NCBI GenBank assembly: GCA_023091665.1
Contig: JALJCQ010000013.1
Coordinates: 3,596,001-3,660,000, forward strand
Source of the DNA: Pythium myriotylum
Taxonomy: Eukaryota; Oomycota; Peronosporomycetes; Pythiales; Pythiaceae
DNA length: 64,000 bases
Direction of reading: 5' to 3'
The stretch's first letter is position 1. Each line of letters starts with the position of its first letter. The translations under genes and the position numbers were made by a program. Shown here piece by piece: positions 9,150 to 19,892 of this stretch. The notes under the pieces are model-generated. The model saw only the letters and a program-made list of their open reading frames with translations. It searched no databases and was not told where the DNA came from.

Positions 9150-10415
9150 TTAGTTGCCATCTAGGGCCTGGACTTCAATCGTCATGATCTTCTTCTTCTC
9201 GAGTCGATCAACGAGCTTGTGACCCAGCGCGCTGGCCGTTGTGTAGAAACCGCCCTTGAGACCCTCCCTTGCGAGTTCGCCCTTGACCAAGCAGATCGCA
9301 CACTCCGAGATGACCTTGCTGGTCATTCCATACCCAGGATCACCCGAGCCCACGGTTGTGGCACGGGCAGCGAGTTTACCGCTTTCGTCATAAGCAACCG
9401 ACTTGGCAACGAAGCCGCCACTCGCGATGACCTCTTCAGAAGGACCCTCTCCAGGCTGCGGCAAGAACTTCCGGAGGAGTGCGCGTGACCAGCCCATAGA
9501 GAGCAAACCGCCACCAATAATCACGCCGATCGTCGCAAACAATCGCGACAAGAGACCTCCACTGGCGTCACGCTCGCGGTAGACAAAGTTGTCTCCATAC
9601 GCATGCTTGAGAAGGAAGTTGCTCCGATGGACGATGGCCTGGTTCACGGCCGCCCCGATGAAGAAGGAGGACCAGAGGCCCAGGTCTTCCTCTTTCTTGA
9701 TCAGCAGTGAGGCTTCGTTCTTGCTCACGAGATCGGTCACAACCTTCTCTGCACGAGTGTGCTTGTCGGTGAGGTGGAATGGGTCGTTTGTCATCTGGAG
9801 CTCCTCAGCCGTCGCGGTGTCCAACATGTTGAAAACGCTGGCAACCGTGCCGCCGCTGAATCCACCGCCCAACGTGGTGAATGCGACTGTAACTTCAGAC
9901 GTCGTCGTGTTTCTCGTCTTCTTCACCGAATCAACGAGCATGAACGTTGTGAGATCCGACGGCACCGACTCAAACCCACAGCAGTGAACAATAATCGCGC
10001 CCGACTTGGCGGCAGCAGTCGCATATTTCGTGATCATCTCGTCGATCCAGAGCGTCTCACCTGCCAAATCGCAGTAGTGGACGCCGTTCTCAGCACAGGC
10101 CTTGACGAGGAACTCGCCGTAGAGTTTGTAGGGCCCCACGACCGTGAGTACGACCTTGGTTTTCTTCACAAGCTCCACAAGCTGCGCTTCGTTGCTACTG
10201 TCAGCCACAAGGACTGGGACGGCATCAATCATGGAGGGGGCCACGGTCGGCAACTTCTCCTTGAGCTGCTGCTTGACCAGGTCAAGTTCACTAGCATTGC
10301 GACCAGCGATGGCCCACGAGAGCCCTGCCTCGGGCGACTGGAGGAAGTGGCGAGCGACAAGCGAGCCCGTGAAGCCGGTAGCACCGAAGATGATGACGTC
10401 AAACTGCTTGGACAT
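9150..10415 (-). CDS. saccharopine-dehydrogenase-like oxidoreductase (copy C)
   Basis: A 421-residue paralogue starting MSKQFDVIIF at 10413..10415. It has the GATGFTG nucleotide-binding loop, VVGPYKLYGE, HCCGFESVPSDLTTFML and the hydrophobic VIIGGGLLSMGW helix as in copy B. The ends of copies B and C are most alike (GLKGGFYTTASALGHKL and an E-K-K-K-I-M-T-I strand). The start region has the best oomycete core promoter match in the window, which supports active transcription. Function is inferred only at family level, as an NAD(P)-dependent oxidoreductase acting on unknown, possibly lipid, substrates. Confidence 0.85.
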   Translation of the reverse strand: MSKQFDVIIFGATGFTGSLVARHFLQSPEAGLSWAIAGRNASELDLVKQQLKEKLPTVAPSMIDAVPVLVADSSNEAQLVELVKKTKVVLTVVGPYKLYGEFLVKACAENGVHYCDLAGETLWIDEMITKYATAAAKSGAIIVHCCGFESVPSDLTTFMLVDSVKKTRNTTTSEVTVAFTTLGGGFSGGTVASVFNMLDTATAEELQMTNDPFHLTDKHTRAEKVVTDLVSKNEASLLIKKEEDLGLWSSFFIGAAVNQAIVHRSNFLLKHAYGDNFVYRERDASGGLLSRLFATIGVIIGGGLLSMGWSRALLRKFLPQPGEGPSEEVIASGGFVAKSVAYDESGKLAARATTVGSGDPGYGMTSKVISECAICLVKGELAREGLKGGFYTTASALGHKLVDRLEKKKIMTIEVQALDGN

Positions 10416-10429
10416 GGAAAAGTTGGATT

Positions 10430-10448
10430 GGTGAATTTGAAAGTGAGC
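10430..10448 (-). promoter_or_regulatory. oomycete core promoter (Inr + FPR)
   Basis: On the minus strand GCTCACTTTCAAATTCACC matches the full oomycete consensus GCTCAYTYYNCAWTTTNYY almost throughout. It ends 14 bp before the ATG. Confidence 0.65.
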
Positions 10449-13400
10449 TTCGAGATCGATTGCGATTTGGAGTAGCCAGGAACAGTACACTGGTACTGGA
10501 CCTCTGAGGTTTCCAGTCCAACTGTCTCCTCACCGTGGGTGAGGACCTTCGACGGTGATGTGCCGATTGGGTCCATTGAGGACCTTCATCACATCGTACC
10601 TCGGCTCTCTAGTCTTCGAAGCCGCATCTATGCGCGTAATCTTTCGGCACTGCAGTGGATTATTCCAGGGTGGCCACGGGAGACGATTATGCCCCTCAAT
10701 AATCATCAGTGCAGACAGCTTCGAGCCGTGTTTATGAGCTGAAGAATTCGTGAATCTTTGGAACTCAAGTGTCGGAGTCCGAATGTCAAGGAACTTTGCT
10801 ACGAATGGATGAGATCTGGTTTTGATGAGTACCCGGGTGACTGATTTTGAGAGGATCATCCCACTGTCTTCGCTATAGAAGACCTTCGGTCTCAGCAAAA
10901 AGGTCTACATACCTTAGAATACAGTATGCACTTTGGTCAACTCGCCTGGTGTATTGTATTTTGTATACTGAACCGTACCAGGCTACTAGTACAGTTGGCC
11001 AAAGCGAAGTAGTGATCTGGATTGAACATACAGTGCAGTGCTTCCATAGACGTACGCAATTGAGATGACTGAAGCTTTCCGTCGGAACTCCGATCTCGTG
11101 TTGAGAGTCGAGGGGACGGATGGGTATATGATTGCCTCCACGCGAATTTTCATCCTACAAATAATTCGAGGTACTTGATTTTATCCCGCAAATTCAACAT
11201 CTACCACTCGCTTGGAAGGTACTGGACGGAGATCACAACGTTCAGATTCCTTATCACTTGATTCACAGCCGAAACAATTTGAGCTGGCCGTGGGAATCCA
11301 AGAAGACAGTCCGGCACTTTCTCCCACAGTGATAATGGACCGACTGTGCCGGAAAGTGCTGTACACACAGTGAAGAGTAGACTCGATTCGCACGTCTCCC
11401 TCTACCAGAGCAAAGAAACACGCTCTATTGTTACCCAACGCACTAGTCATCAGCGCATCGCCGCTGCAGCAGACAGTCTCCCCAAGATTGGAGCTCCCAC
11501 AACACAACGTAGGAACAATCTCCGGGAAATCACGAGAGAATTGCGGCAACTGCAATTTCCCGTTGCAAATGCGTGGCATTGAGGCTTGTACGAACGTTTT
11601 CCACTGCGAGTGTCCGTTGCAATCCTGCGTCTGGCATACGCAATGTCGACAAACATTTGAAAAGTTCTACTAATAATACACTAGCTGTTCCCTGCCGCAA
11701 GCAGAGGATCAAGCTTGCAAAATACAAGCGTCATCGAGAGATTTCTAACTCTGCTTTATATTATAGCTTCTTCGGTTTGGGGGCTCTTCGACAACTCTTT
11801 CTGAGTTTTGAAGAGCTCAAAACGTCTACACGAAAATACGGTCAGGCCAATTATGGCCATGTAAGAAGTTGGAGCGTTACTGGGTGGGATGTTTGGAAAA
11901 TGCTTCAGCAGCCCATCGCACCATGATCGGGCGCGGTGACGCCACGCTGACGCGGTGGGCCGTATAAGCTTCAGCTCACTATCTTATGCTGAAGCACACT
12001 GGTCAGGGTGATCTGTTCTGCGAAACGATGAGCTCGGCTTGATTCGCCAGTGGATTCATGTCCAATAGCAATGAGCTGTGCCGACTTCACTTGGCCACGA
12101 CAAATCTTTGACTTCGACATTGATACTTGCGGTCTGTTGGATCGCACCTTGATGGATTGAGTATCGTATCTGACTTCCGTGGAAGTCGGACTAGCAACTG
12201 ACCTTCCTTGACGCGGGTGGATGTTGAGTGCACCTCAAAATACTTTCAAGTGCGCAGTGCGAGACCGCAGCACTGGATGCCTTTCGACCGCACGCATCAC
12301 ACTACCGATGTTCGAATCAAAAGACCTCGGACAACCTTAAGATAGCTCGCTCCACGCGCAAAATCGATTCTGCCCTTCGATGTGCAACGATGCCATCCGG
12401 CAGAGCGACCAAAGACGCAGACCACGTGTTTGCTGCGGGGCGGTACGCCAGCCCACCGCAATGACCCTCTCCGGGGAACGGCTCCCCCGCCGTCTTCGTT
12501 CGTTCTGCCTACGTTGTAGGAAGATCGGTGTGTGTGCGACGAGGCCAGGTAGAGTTCGTTACCACACGTCCTAACTGATGTGTTTTTTTTCGCAACACAG
12601 GACTTGTCCTCACGATTCGATGCCGCGTTGACGCTGATCCTCCGTCATAAGAGGAGATGGTTGCCACAACTCGATTGATATCGCATACCTAACGTCGAAC
12701 AGAACCTTCTCTGCATGCTTTCGCGTCTTGCAGCTCAGATCATCGTCATCGATAGGGTGAAAACGAAGTTAGTGGAGGTGCTCGATCATGTTCCACGCTC
12801 TCCATACATCAGGCTTCTGTGGGTCGTGATGCAGTCGAAATTCAGGACAGAGAGCGTTTCAAACTGACATGACCCAGCGATCATCCACCACACCACTTGC
12901 ACGAGGTCCCGAAAGATGAGGCTGCTGACGATACCCATGTGATTTCGTCGATGTCATCGACAGACGATTATTCACCCAAGAGATCCGGGAGGTCCTACCG
13001 AGCGTAGCCGGCGAGAGGATGAGATACGGACAATGTTCACCTTGAACTGGGCGAGTGGAAAAGAGCCTGCAGCGAAGAGATTCCCGCGCGGACATTCGCG
13101 ATTATCCCCAATTCGACGACAATTCGTGGCTCCAAGAATTCGCCATGTTCGTTCGAGTTCCTGAACCTCTCAGAATTTTGATATGGAAGGAGGGGGAGGG
13201 CAAAATACCACCCACAGAACGACAAATGAACTCTTCTATCGTATAATCTTCTTTATATGATGCTATCACATATCCATCTCCTCGTTCTTGTGACCATGTC
13301 AATTGAAGAGCTCGCAGCACCCAATAACCAGCTCTCTGGTGCTTTACTCGACGTTGTGGTCTCTCACAAGAACCCTCCACTTCCCACCAAAGCAGAGCAC

Positions 13401-13833
13401 AAGTTTAGAAAGGAGATGACGCCATCCACGATCGAAACCTCGTCACCAAACAGAGCCAATTTGCATTCAATTTTACTTTTCACAAAATCCTCGTGGGCAA
13501 GAGAAGTCGACGCGGTTCCGCGGCCCCGCTCGACTCGTCGCTGCTTCGTCAACAGCGTCGCGTCACAGATCGCGATCGTGACGCTGTGTGCGTCATTTGT
13601 CTCCGCCGACTCCAAGTCGTCTCGATCCACAACAGCTCCTGAGAAAAAAGGAGCCCGAGGAAGGAAAACGTGTCAACCATTGCGGCTGACATCATCACGT
13701 CCTCGTCTTTGATTGGTGGAAACCCGGTCCTTCCTCAATATCATTGGTGCAAAATAGAATGCTGTCGTCAACAGACCGCCTTTCCCAAGAGCTCTTTGGT
13801 GATCCGGGTCACTGGTCTCCTCCTCTTCCTCGC
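10449..13833. other. 3.4-kb intergenic region without a supported gene
   Basis: Only short open frames are present (at most ~150 codons), none with recognisable motifs, and composition is less GC-biased than in the flanking genes. The region separates three minus-strand SDH-like genes from the plus-strand copy D. I found no tRNA, no clear transposon ends and no repeat array. Degenerate mobile DNA is possible but not demonstrable by eye. Confidence 0.5.
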
Positions 13834-13853
13834 GAGCTCATTTTCCGAACTCC
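13834..13853 (+). promoter_or_regulatory. oomycete core promoter (Inr-like)
   Basis: GAGCTCATTTTCCGAACTCC fits GCTCATTYY with a downstream pyrimidine box, 12 bp before the ATG at 13866. Confidence 0.55.
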
Positions 13854-13865
13854 CTCGTCTCCACC

Positions 13866-15131
13866 ATGTCCAAGCAATTCGACGTCGTCGTCTTCGGCGC
13901 CACGGGCTTCACGGGCGCGCTCGTCGCTCGCTACTTCCTCCAATCGCCCGACGCCGGCATCACTTGGGCCATCGCTGGTCGAAATGCCAGCAAGCTCGAC
14001 CAGGTCAAGCTGCAGCTCAAGGACAAGCTGCCGAGCGTGGATGCAGCGACCATCGACGCCATCCCGACGCTCGTGGCCGACAGCAGTAACGAGGCGCAGC
14101 TCGTGGAGCTCGTCAAGAAGGCCAAGGTCGTGCTCACGGTCGTGGGGCCCTACAAGCTCTACGGCGAGCTGCTCGTCAAGGTCTGCGCCGAGAACGGTGT
14201 CCACTACTGCGACTTGACCGGCGAGATCATCTGGATGGACGCGATGATCACCAAGTACGAAGCTGCGGCCGCCAAATCGGGCGCGATCATCGTCCACTGC
14301 TGTGGCTTTGAGTCCGTGCCGTCGGATCTCACGACTTTCCTGCTCGCGGACTCGGTGCGCAAGACCCGCAACAGCGCCACGTCGCAGGTCACGCTCGCGT
14401 ACACGAGCATCGTTGGGGAGGCCAGCGGTGGCACGCTCGCCAGTGTGTTCACGATCTTTGAGACCTCGACGCGCGCTGAACTGCGCAAGTCGCGCAACCC
14501 GTTCATTCTCACCGATGAGAAGACGCGTGCGCAGGTCGCTGCGAACGGTCTCCGCAAGAAGAACAACGGCTCGCTCATGGTGAAGAAGGAGAAGGATCTC
14601 GACCGCTGGACGTCGTTCTTCATCGGTGCCTCGGTGAACCAGGCCGTCGTCCACCGCAGCAACTTCCTCCAGAAGAACGCGTATGGTAGCAACTTTGTCT
14701 ACCGCGAACGCGGTGCGATGGGTGGTTTGCTCGCGCAGATCGGCATGACCATCGGTGTTGTTATCGGCGGCGTGCTGCTGTACTTCAGCTGGACGCGTGC
14801 GCTCGTGAAGAAGTTCACGGCGCAGCCGGGCCAGGGTCCATCGGAGGAAGTCATGATCAACGGCCGCTCGGTCGCCAAGTCGGTCGCGTACGACGAGAAC
14901 GGCAAGCTTGCGGCCCGTGCCACGACGTTTGGCGCGGGTGACCCTGGCTACGGCATGACCAGCAAGGTCATCGCCGAGTGTGCGCTCTGTCTTGCCAAGG
15001 ACGAGCTCTCGAGCAAGGACCTCAAGGGCGGCTTCTACACGCCGGCCAGCGCGTTCGGCCACCACCTCGCGAAGCGTCTCGAGGCCAAGAAGATCCTCAC
15101 GATCGACGTGGAGCCCGTCAAGGACATGTAA
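13866..15131 (+). CDS. saccharopine-dehydrogenase-like oxidoreductase (copy D)
   Basis: A 421-residue family member and the only plus-strand copy. GATGFTG is at residues 11-17, GRNASKLDQ near 38, VVGPYKLYGELLVK near 112 and HCCGFESVPSDLTTFLL near 162. A hydrophobic helix (VVIGGVLLYFSW) lies near 305. The C-terminal GDPGYGMTSKVI segment is conserved. It shares the LYFSW helix variant with copy A, unlike copies B and C (LSMGW). Codon third positions are strongly G/C, which creates a long antisense shadow frame. It converges on the aquaporin gene 110 bp downstream. Confidence 0.88.
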   Translation: MSKQFDVVVFGATGFTGALVARYFLQSPDAGITWAIAGRNASKLDQVKLQLKDKLPSVDAATIDAIPTLVADSSNEAQLVELVKKAKVVLTVVGPYKLYGELLVKVCAENGVHYCDLTGEIIWMDAMITKYEAAAAKSGAIIVHCCGFESVPSDLTTFLLADSVRKTRNSATSQVTLAYTSIVGEASGGTLASVFTIFETSTRAELRKSRNPFILTDEKTRAQVAANGLRKKNNGSLMVKKEKDLDRWTSFFIGASVNQAVVHRSNFLQKNAYGSNFVYRERGAMGGLLAQIGMTIGVVIGGVLLYFSWTRALVKKFTAQPGQGPSEEVMINGRSVAKSVAYDENGKLAARATTFGAGDPGYGMTSKVIAECALCLAKDELSSKDLKGGFYTPASAFGHHLAKRLEAKKILTIDVEPVKDM

Positions 15132-15241
15132 GCAAGTACCATTCCACTCGTATACTCAATGCTAAAACACCGTTTGATTTTTGTTTGGATCGTTTGTTGT
15201 CACGAGGCGCACATGTACTTGGAGAGGACGAATCCTACAAT

Positions 15242-16066
15242 CTACAACTGCTCGTAGTGCTGCTTTGGGTGGAAGTTCTGGACCGTGAGCTTGTACAGGT
15301 AGCCGCCAGCGATGCCGCCGAAGAACGGCGCAACGATCGGGATCCAGAAGTAGCCATCCGAGATCGTGAAAACGCGGAAGCCCCAGCCGAAGAACGCTGT
15401 CATGAGACGAGGACCGAAGTCACGCGCCGGGTTCAACGCGTAGCCCGTGTTCGATCCGAAGCAGATGCCGAGGCCAGTGAGCAGCAGCATGAGCTGCACG
15501 GGCGTGCTGCTCGCCGAGGCCGGCGCGTTCTGAGCGTCCGTAATCGCAAGGATGCCGATAAGAAGCATCGCCGTGCCGAAGAACTCGGTGATGAACGCGT
15601 TGGCGTTGGGGATGTGGTCGGCCGGGTACGTCGCGTAGAAGCCCTGAGCCTTGGTGCGCGTCGGGTCGATCACATCGTAGAGCGGGTAGTAGAGGACGAA
15701 GACCACGACGGCCGCGATGAATGCACCGACAGTTTGCGCGATGATGTATCCGGGGACCTTGGTCCACGGCAAGTGGCCGAACCACGCCATCGTGAGCGTC
15801 ACAGCAGGGTTGAGGTGGCCGCCACTGACGCCAGCCGACGCGCTCGCGCCAAGGAAGAGACCGATGCCCCAGCCGAGGTTCACACTCAACCAGTCGCCGC
15901 GCACACCGCCGTTCAGACTGACTTCATTGTTGACGCCTAGACCGAAGCCCACGAGCAGGAACGTGCCGAGAAACTCGGCGAGGTACTCGCGTACGTGGGT
16001 GCGCCAGCTCTCGGCGGTCGTGTCGTGGCCGTACTTGTCCTGAAGAAGCGACGAGTGCTCAGACAT
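15242..16066 (-). CDS. aquaglyceroporin (MIP family channel)
   Basis: A 274-residue major intrinsic protein with about six membrane helices. The two pore motifs are present: H-L-N-P-A-V after SGG, and G-Y-A-L-N-P-A-R-D-F-G-P-R. The Asp directly after the second NPAR is the hallmark of the glycerol-conducting GlpF subgroup, so glycerol or other small-solute transport at the plasma membrane is likely. I chose the ATG at 16064..16066 (MSEHSSLLQDK). The open frame continues upstream, but it would put a long unrelated leader before it and run through the promoter-like element. It ends 110 bp from the SDH-like copy D, tail to tail. Confidence 0.9.
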   Translation of the reverse strand: MSEHSSLLQDKYGHDTTAESWRTHVREYLAEFLGTFLLVGFGLGVNNEVSLNGGVRGDWLSVNLGWGIGLFLGASASAGVSGGHLNPAVTLTMAWFGHLPWTKVPGYIIAQTVGAFIAAVVVFVLYYPLYDVIDPTRTKAQGFYATYPADHIPNANAFITEFFGTAMLLIGILAITDAQNAPASASSTPVQLMLLLTGLGICFGSNTGYALNPARDFGPRLMTAFFGWGFRVFTISDGYFWIPIVAPFFGGIAGGYLYKLTVQNFHPKQHYEQL

Positions 16067-16107
16067 GGTGCGCGGATGGAGGAGCAGAGGGGGCTTGTGG
16101 AGTCGCT

Positions 16108-16125
16108 GGAAGAATGCGGAATGGA
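16108..16125 (-). promoter_or_regulatory. oomycete core promoter (Inr + FPR)
   Basis: On the minus strand TCCATTCCGCATTCTTCC matches the Inr (CATTCC) plus CAWTTTNYY-type box, about 42-59 bp before the aquaporin ATG; this supports the shorter start. The region 16126-16964 towards the ELMO gene shows no other gene. Confidence 0.55.
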
Positions 16126-16964
16126 GGAATCCTAGGTCGGAAGGATGCAAAGGATCGGGGAGATCCGCGCTGGGAGAGAGTTGATGGATAAGGCTGACGA
16201 GGGCTGGTCGAAGAGATTTTGCGACAGGGGCCAGCTTGAAGCGTGTGGTGGATCCGCACTCAACGAGGAAGGAGGATGGGCTTGTGTCAAGATGGCTGCG
16301 CAGACAGTTAGCAGGTGGCTGTGCCCATTTTCTAGTGCTGTTAACCCATTTGTTCAAGATACAACTCACAGCTCTCTTCTTCGTGTCTGTTTCTGCATCT
16401 GTGTCGCAGCGGCGAAAACACAGACCCAGTCAAATGGACTTTCTCGCCAATAGCTTGAAGTTTGTATAGTGGTCGGAGCAGGTGGCGAGATGGACACAGA
16501 ATCGCACTTGCTCTAGACGAGAAAGGGTGTCGCGAAGAAGGCGACAGATGATCTTCACAAGATCCACGAGAATGTGCACACAGCGACGGAATCAATCGGG
16601 GAGGCGATCTTCGCGAAGGTCTCCTCAAAAGTCCTCGGTCATTATCGCGAGGGTTCTCGGACTTCTAGCACTTGGAGCAGGTTCACCACCAGTCATGCTG
16701 GCCGTGACAGGTTCAACGCGTGGGATTTATATCATACGAGATGAAACGCATGCCCCACTGAGATTCATCTGTCTCGCTTGCTTTCCTCGCTCATTTCGTG
16801 TTTGTGTCATCGAGCGAATATTGCCAGGGTATTATGTGGTCCACCTCATCTCACCTGAGAATTGTGTGACGTGTGCGAGGAACCTTCGGGCGACAATATC
16901 GAAAGATCGGAGTCCCCAGTATGAAGCGTCACGTGACTCACTCAGTTGTTGATACGTCGGCGCC

Positions 16965-18070
16965 ATGGGCAACGAGAGCAGCAACACGTTGAGCCAAGCG
17001 GAGATCGGACGAAGGCCCACGGACAATGAGATGATGGTGTTGCTGCAGCTGCAGCGCAAGCTCTTCACGCGGCTCGTCCAGTCTCCCGAGGTGAGTCAGG
17101 GCCGAAGACGACAACTTCTAAACTTCACGACGGTCTCACTTAAGGTTTGCAGCATCTCGGATTGCTGAAGAGGTACTGGAACTCGCATTTCGTCAACAAG
17201 AACAAAGCGCCGGCGTTCGAGATGGTGAGCCCTTTCTGGTGTACGGAAGGCGGCTTCACGAGTGAGAGACCGGGCGAGGACTTGCGCTGCATGGGCGAGC
17301 TGGGACTCCAGTGCCTCGTCTTCTTCGCTGAAAAATACCCTGGCGAGGCGCGCATGATGAAGCGAGCGAAGGGCGGCTACCCATTCGTCAAGGCTGCGAT
17401 GGCCGTAGCCCGGTCGCTCTGCGAAGCGTTGTATCTGGTCGACGAGCAAGGCGAGCGAGGGAAGTTTCCCGTGGCGGAGACACTCTTCTGGCAAATTCTG
17501 GAGCGAGAGGAGAGCTTCTACAAGCTCTTCTCGCTGAGCTTTCTGCTCTTCGAGCAGCTGTACTGCGAAGAACTCGCGCGCGATCGCACACTACCAGTGA
17601 CAGTCCAGATTCCGACGTCGGTTGTCGCGTCCTTGGTCGACGCGACCAAAGCCAAACTGCTCGGCAAGCTGAAACAAGCGCCCACAAGTCTCGACGATCT
17701 GCGGACAATATGTCCAAACGCGAACCAGATCCTCGATGGGAAAGACGTGACGACTGGTGCAACAGTTATGTCTACAAATCGAACACGTGCGTCGTCGCTG
17801 CCGGCGATCTTTGCTGCTGAGACCGACACCTCAGCGTCTTGGAAACAGCGGCAGACGATGCGCAAGAGCATGAAATCGATCGCAAGAAGCTGGAGCGCGA
17901 AAGAAACCATCCCGGAGGATCAGCCTCTTTATACGGGCGTTGCGCCTCGTCTTGTGCCTCGACAACCCGAGATCGCGTTGAAGGGTATCAGTCGCGTGGA
18001 CGAGACGGATCTTTTTGCAGGGCTCGTGACAAAGCCAGCGACAACTGGCGTGGCACCAGCCGCAAGCTAG
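16965..18070 (+). CDS. ELMO-domain protein, two exons
   Basis: Exon 1 is 16965..17090 and exon 2 is 17153..18070. The 62-nt intron starts GTGAGT and ends TTTGCAG, and joining at a codon boundary gives 347 residues. Residues ~60-200 show the ELMO (CED-12-like) signature: PFWC...GGF, then P-G-E-D-L-R-C-M-G-E-L-G-L-Q-C-L and F-F-A-E-K-Y-P. ELMO-domain proteins act as GTPase regulators (Arf-like GAPs, or Rac GEF complexes with DOCK). The C-terminal ~100 residues are Ser/Thr-rich and unlike known domains. An Inr-like CTCACTCAG lies about 28 bp upstream of the ATG. The specific GTPase partner cannot be told. Confidence 0.8.
17091..17152 (+). other. intron of the ELMO-domain gene
   Basis: GT-AG intron of 62 nt (GTGAGT ... 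TTTGCAG). Its removal joins SPE to HLGLLKRYW in frame, and the intron contains an in-frame stop, so splicing is needed. Confidence 0.8.
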
Positions 18071-18737
18071 GCAGGCTTTTCGGTGCAGCTCCATGGTGGA
18101 TGACTCTAGTATATTGGTGTGGGACTTCTTCACTAGGATCACAGCTCTCGCGATCTGTATCCTGCAGGAAGCGAACCCACACTTCAGGTTGTGTGCAACA
18201 AGATAAATGGGTCCAAACTATTTCGATCCAATCGCATTTTGCATCCATCCGAAATCGACCAATCCCTAGACTCTATCTGTTTCGCAAAAACTCACGCCTC
18301 CTCCTTCCTCTGAGACCGTGTGTCACACCGGGACATTGAGATGGGAGCCTGACTTGGCTTGCAGTTCTCGGGGCTCATCTTTCCACACTTCATGGTTTGG
18401 CGGGACGCTCGGTCCCTCCTGTACCTGGATCCGCTTCGATACTACGACGACGAGCCTCCTTTGAGCCTACTGTACTATCTAATCTTCTCCACTCACGACA
18501 GAGCCCAACTCTCAGCAAGACCCACAACTCGGGGCTGGGAGAGCGTGGGCGTGCGACCATTACTAGCGGATCCACACTATCGCCATTGGCACACCAAGCG
18601 TCGCTGCCGGTGAGTCTCACGCAACGTTCTCGTCGCACTCCCCATTGACGATCAGTATTGACCGACCTCTGCTGCTAGTTGCTGGGATTGTTCGTCGATC
18701 GCTGCTGCTCGCAGTGGGCACTTGAAGAGAAAACGCG
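18071..18737. other. intergenic, no supported gene
   Basis: Between the ELMO and ankyrin genes; only short open frames without recognisable motifs. Confidence 0.5.
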
Positions 18738-19892
18738 ATGGTGCGATTGTTATTCTCGAAATATCTCGGTCGAGACGAATCACCGAAGCGAGGAATGTCG
18801 AAGGACGAGGCGCGGCTCGTCGATGCAGTTCAGCAAGGCGATCTGGCCGCGCTGAATGAGCTGGTTCAGTGCGTGGCGCTGTCGCGAGTGCGAGACACGG
18901 AAGGAATCTCCCTTGTCGAGCTAGCGATTCGAACCGACCAGCCGGAAGTGCTGGACTGGCTTCTGACCCGTCAAGCCATGGAAGAAGCACAAGAGGACAC
19001 CGACCGCGGTCGATCGCCACTGTGCGTGGCTGTGGAACTCAGTCGAGACGACTGTTTGCGTGTTCTGCTGGCCCACGGAGCGTGCGTCGACGCCGCGTAC
19101 GAACACGACGGCACGCAGGAGACGGCGGTCCACACTGCTGCTGTGTTTAACATCCAAGGACAGTTGCTTAACATGGTGATGGAGGCGTCAGGTGGTATCG
19201 ACGCGAGAGACTCGTGCGAGAACACACCGTTGCATCTCGCCGCCGCGTACGGATCCGAAGAGATTGCTTCTCGACTGATCGCATCCGGAGCCGACGTGAA
19301 TGCCGCCAATGCTAGTGGCTCAACACCTCTTCATCTCGCTTCGCCGAACGGTTTCTCTGCGATTGTGGCGCTTCTTCTAGGCCATGGCGCCGATGTAAAC
19401 GCAAAAGACGTGCTTGGCAACACTCCGCTCATCGACGCAGCATTTGTGAGGCAGTCAGCGACAAATCACTTCGCGAATGGTTCTGGTCCGACTCAGGCGA
19501 ACGTGATCAAGCTTCTGCTACAGAACGGAGCGGATGTCAACGTGTGCAATCGCGATGGAGACCCGGCGATCTCAGGAGCCGTGCGGAACGGCTACACCGA
19601 CGTGGTGATGGAACTGCTAGATAGGGGGGCCTGCGTAAGTAGGCAGAACCGCCGCAAGGAGAGCGTTCTCCATGTGGCAGCGCGCGCCGGTATACAATCA
19701 GTCGAGATCTGGAAGCGTCTTCTCTCTGCTGGAGCCGACGTATTTGCAAAGGATCGATACGATCGAACGTGCTACGCTATCTGGTCCGCACGTCCGAAGG
19801 TCCGCGGCGATGAACGAAGCAGCAGTTGCAAGGACCGTGTCGAAGCTGTATTGGAGCACGCTCTCTTGACAAAGTATCCTGTAGATAACTAG
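18738..19892 (+). CDS. ankyrin-repeat protein
   Basis: A 384-residue soluble protein consisting almost entirely of about nine ankyrin repeats. The clearest are NTPLHLAAAYGSEEIASRLI, STPLHLASPNGFSAIVALLL and the following NTPLIDAA and DPAISGAVRNGY units, each ending in G-A-D-V-N-type turns. Repeats near both ends are degenerate. No catalytic domain, signal peptide or membrane helix is present. It is probably a protein-binding scaffold; the partner is unknown. The ATG at 18738 is the first in the open frame, and a second Met (residue 20) is possible. Confidence 0.85.
   Translation: MVRLLFSKYLGRDESPKRGMSKDEARLVDAVQQGDLAALNELVQCVALSRVRDTEGISLVELAIRTDQPEVLDWLLTRQAMEEAQEDTDRGRSPLCVAVELSRDDCLRVLLAHGACVDAAYEHDGTQETAVHTAAVFNIQGQLLNMVMEASGGIDARDSCENTPLHLAAAYGSEEIASRLIASGADVNAANASGSTPLHLASPNGFSAIVALLLGHGADVNAKDVLGNTPLIDAAFVRQSATNHFANGSGPTQANVIKLLLQNGADVNVCNRDGDPAISGAVRNGYTDVVMELLDRGACVSRQNRRKESVLHVAARAGIQSVEIWKRLLSAGADVFAKDRYDRTCYAIWSARPKVRGDERSSSCKDRVEAVLEHALLTKYPVDN

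Noticed and set aside
13809..15065. 418-codon open frame antisense to SDH-like copy D
   Set aside because: It mirrors the coding frame and arises from G/C-biased third positions; its translation (Arg/Glu/Asp-rich, no motifs) resembles similar shadows opposite the other family members.
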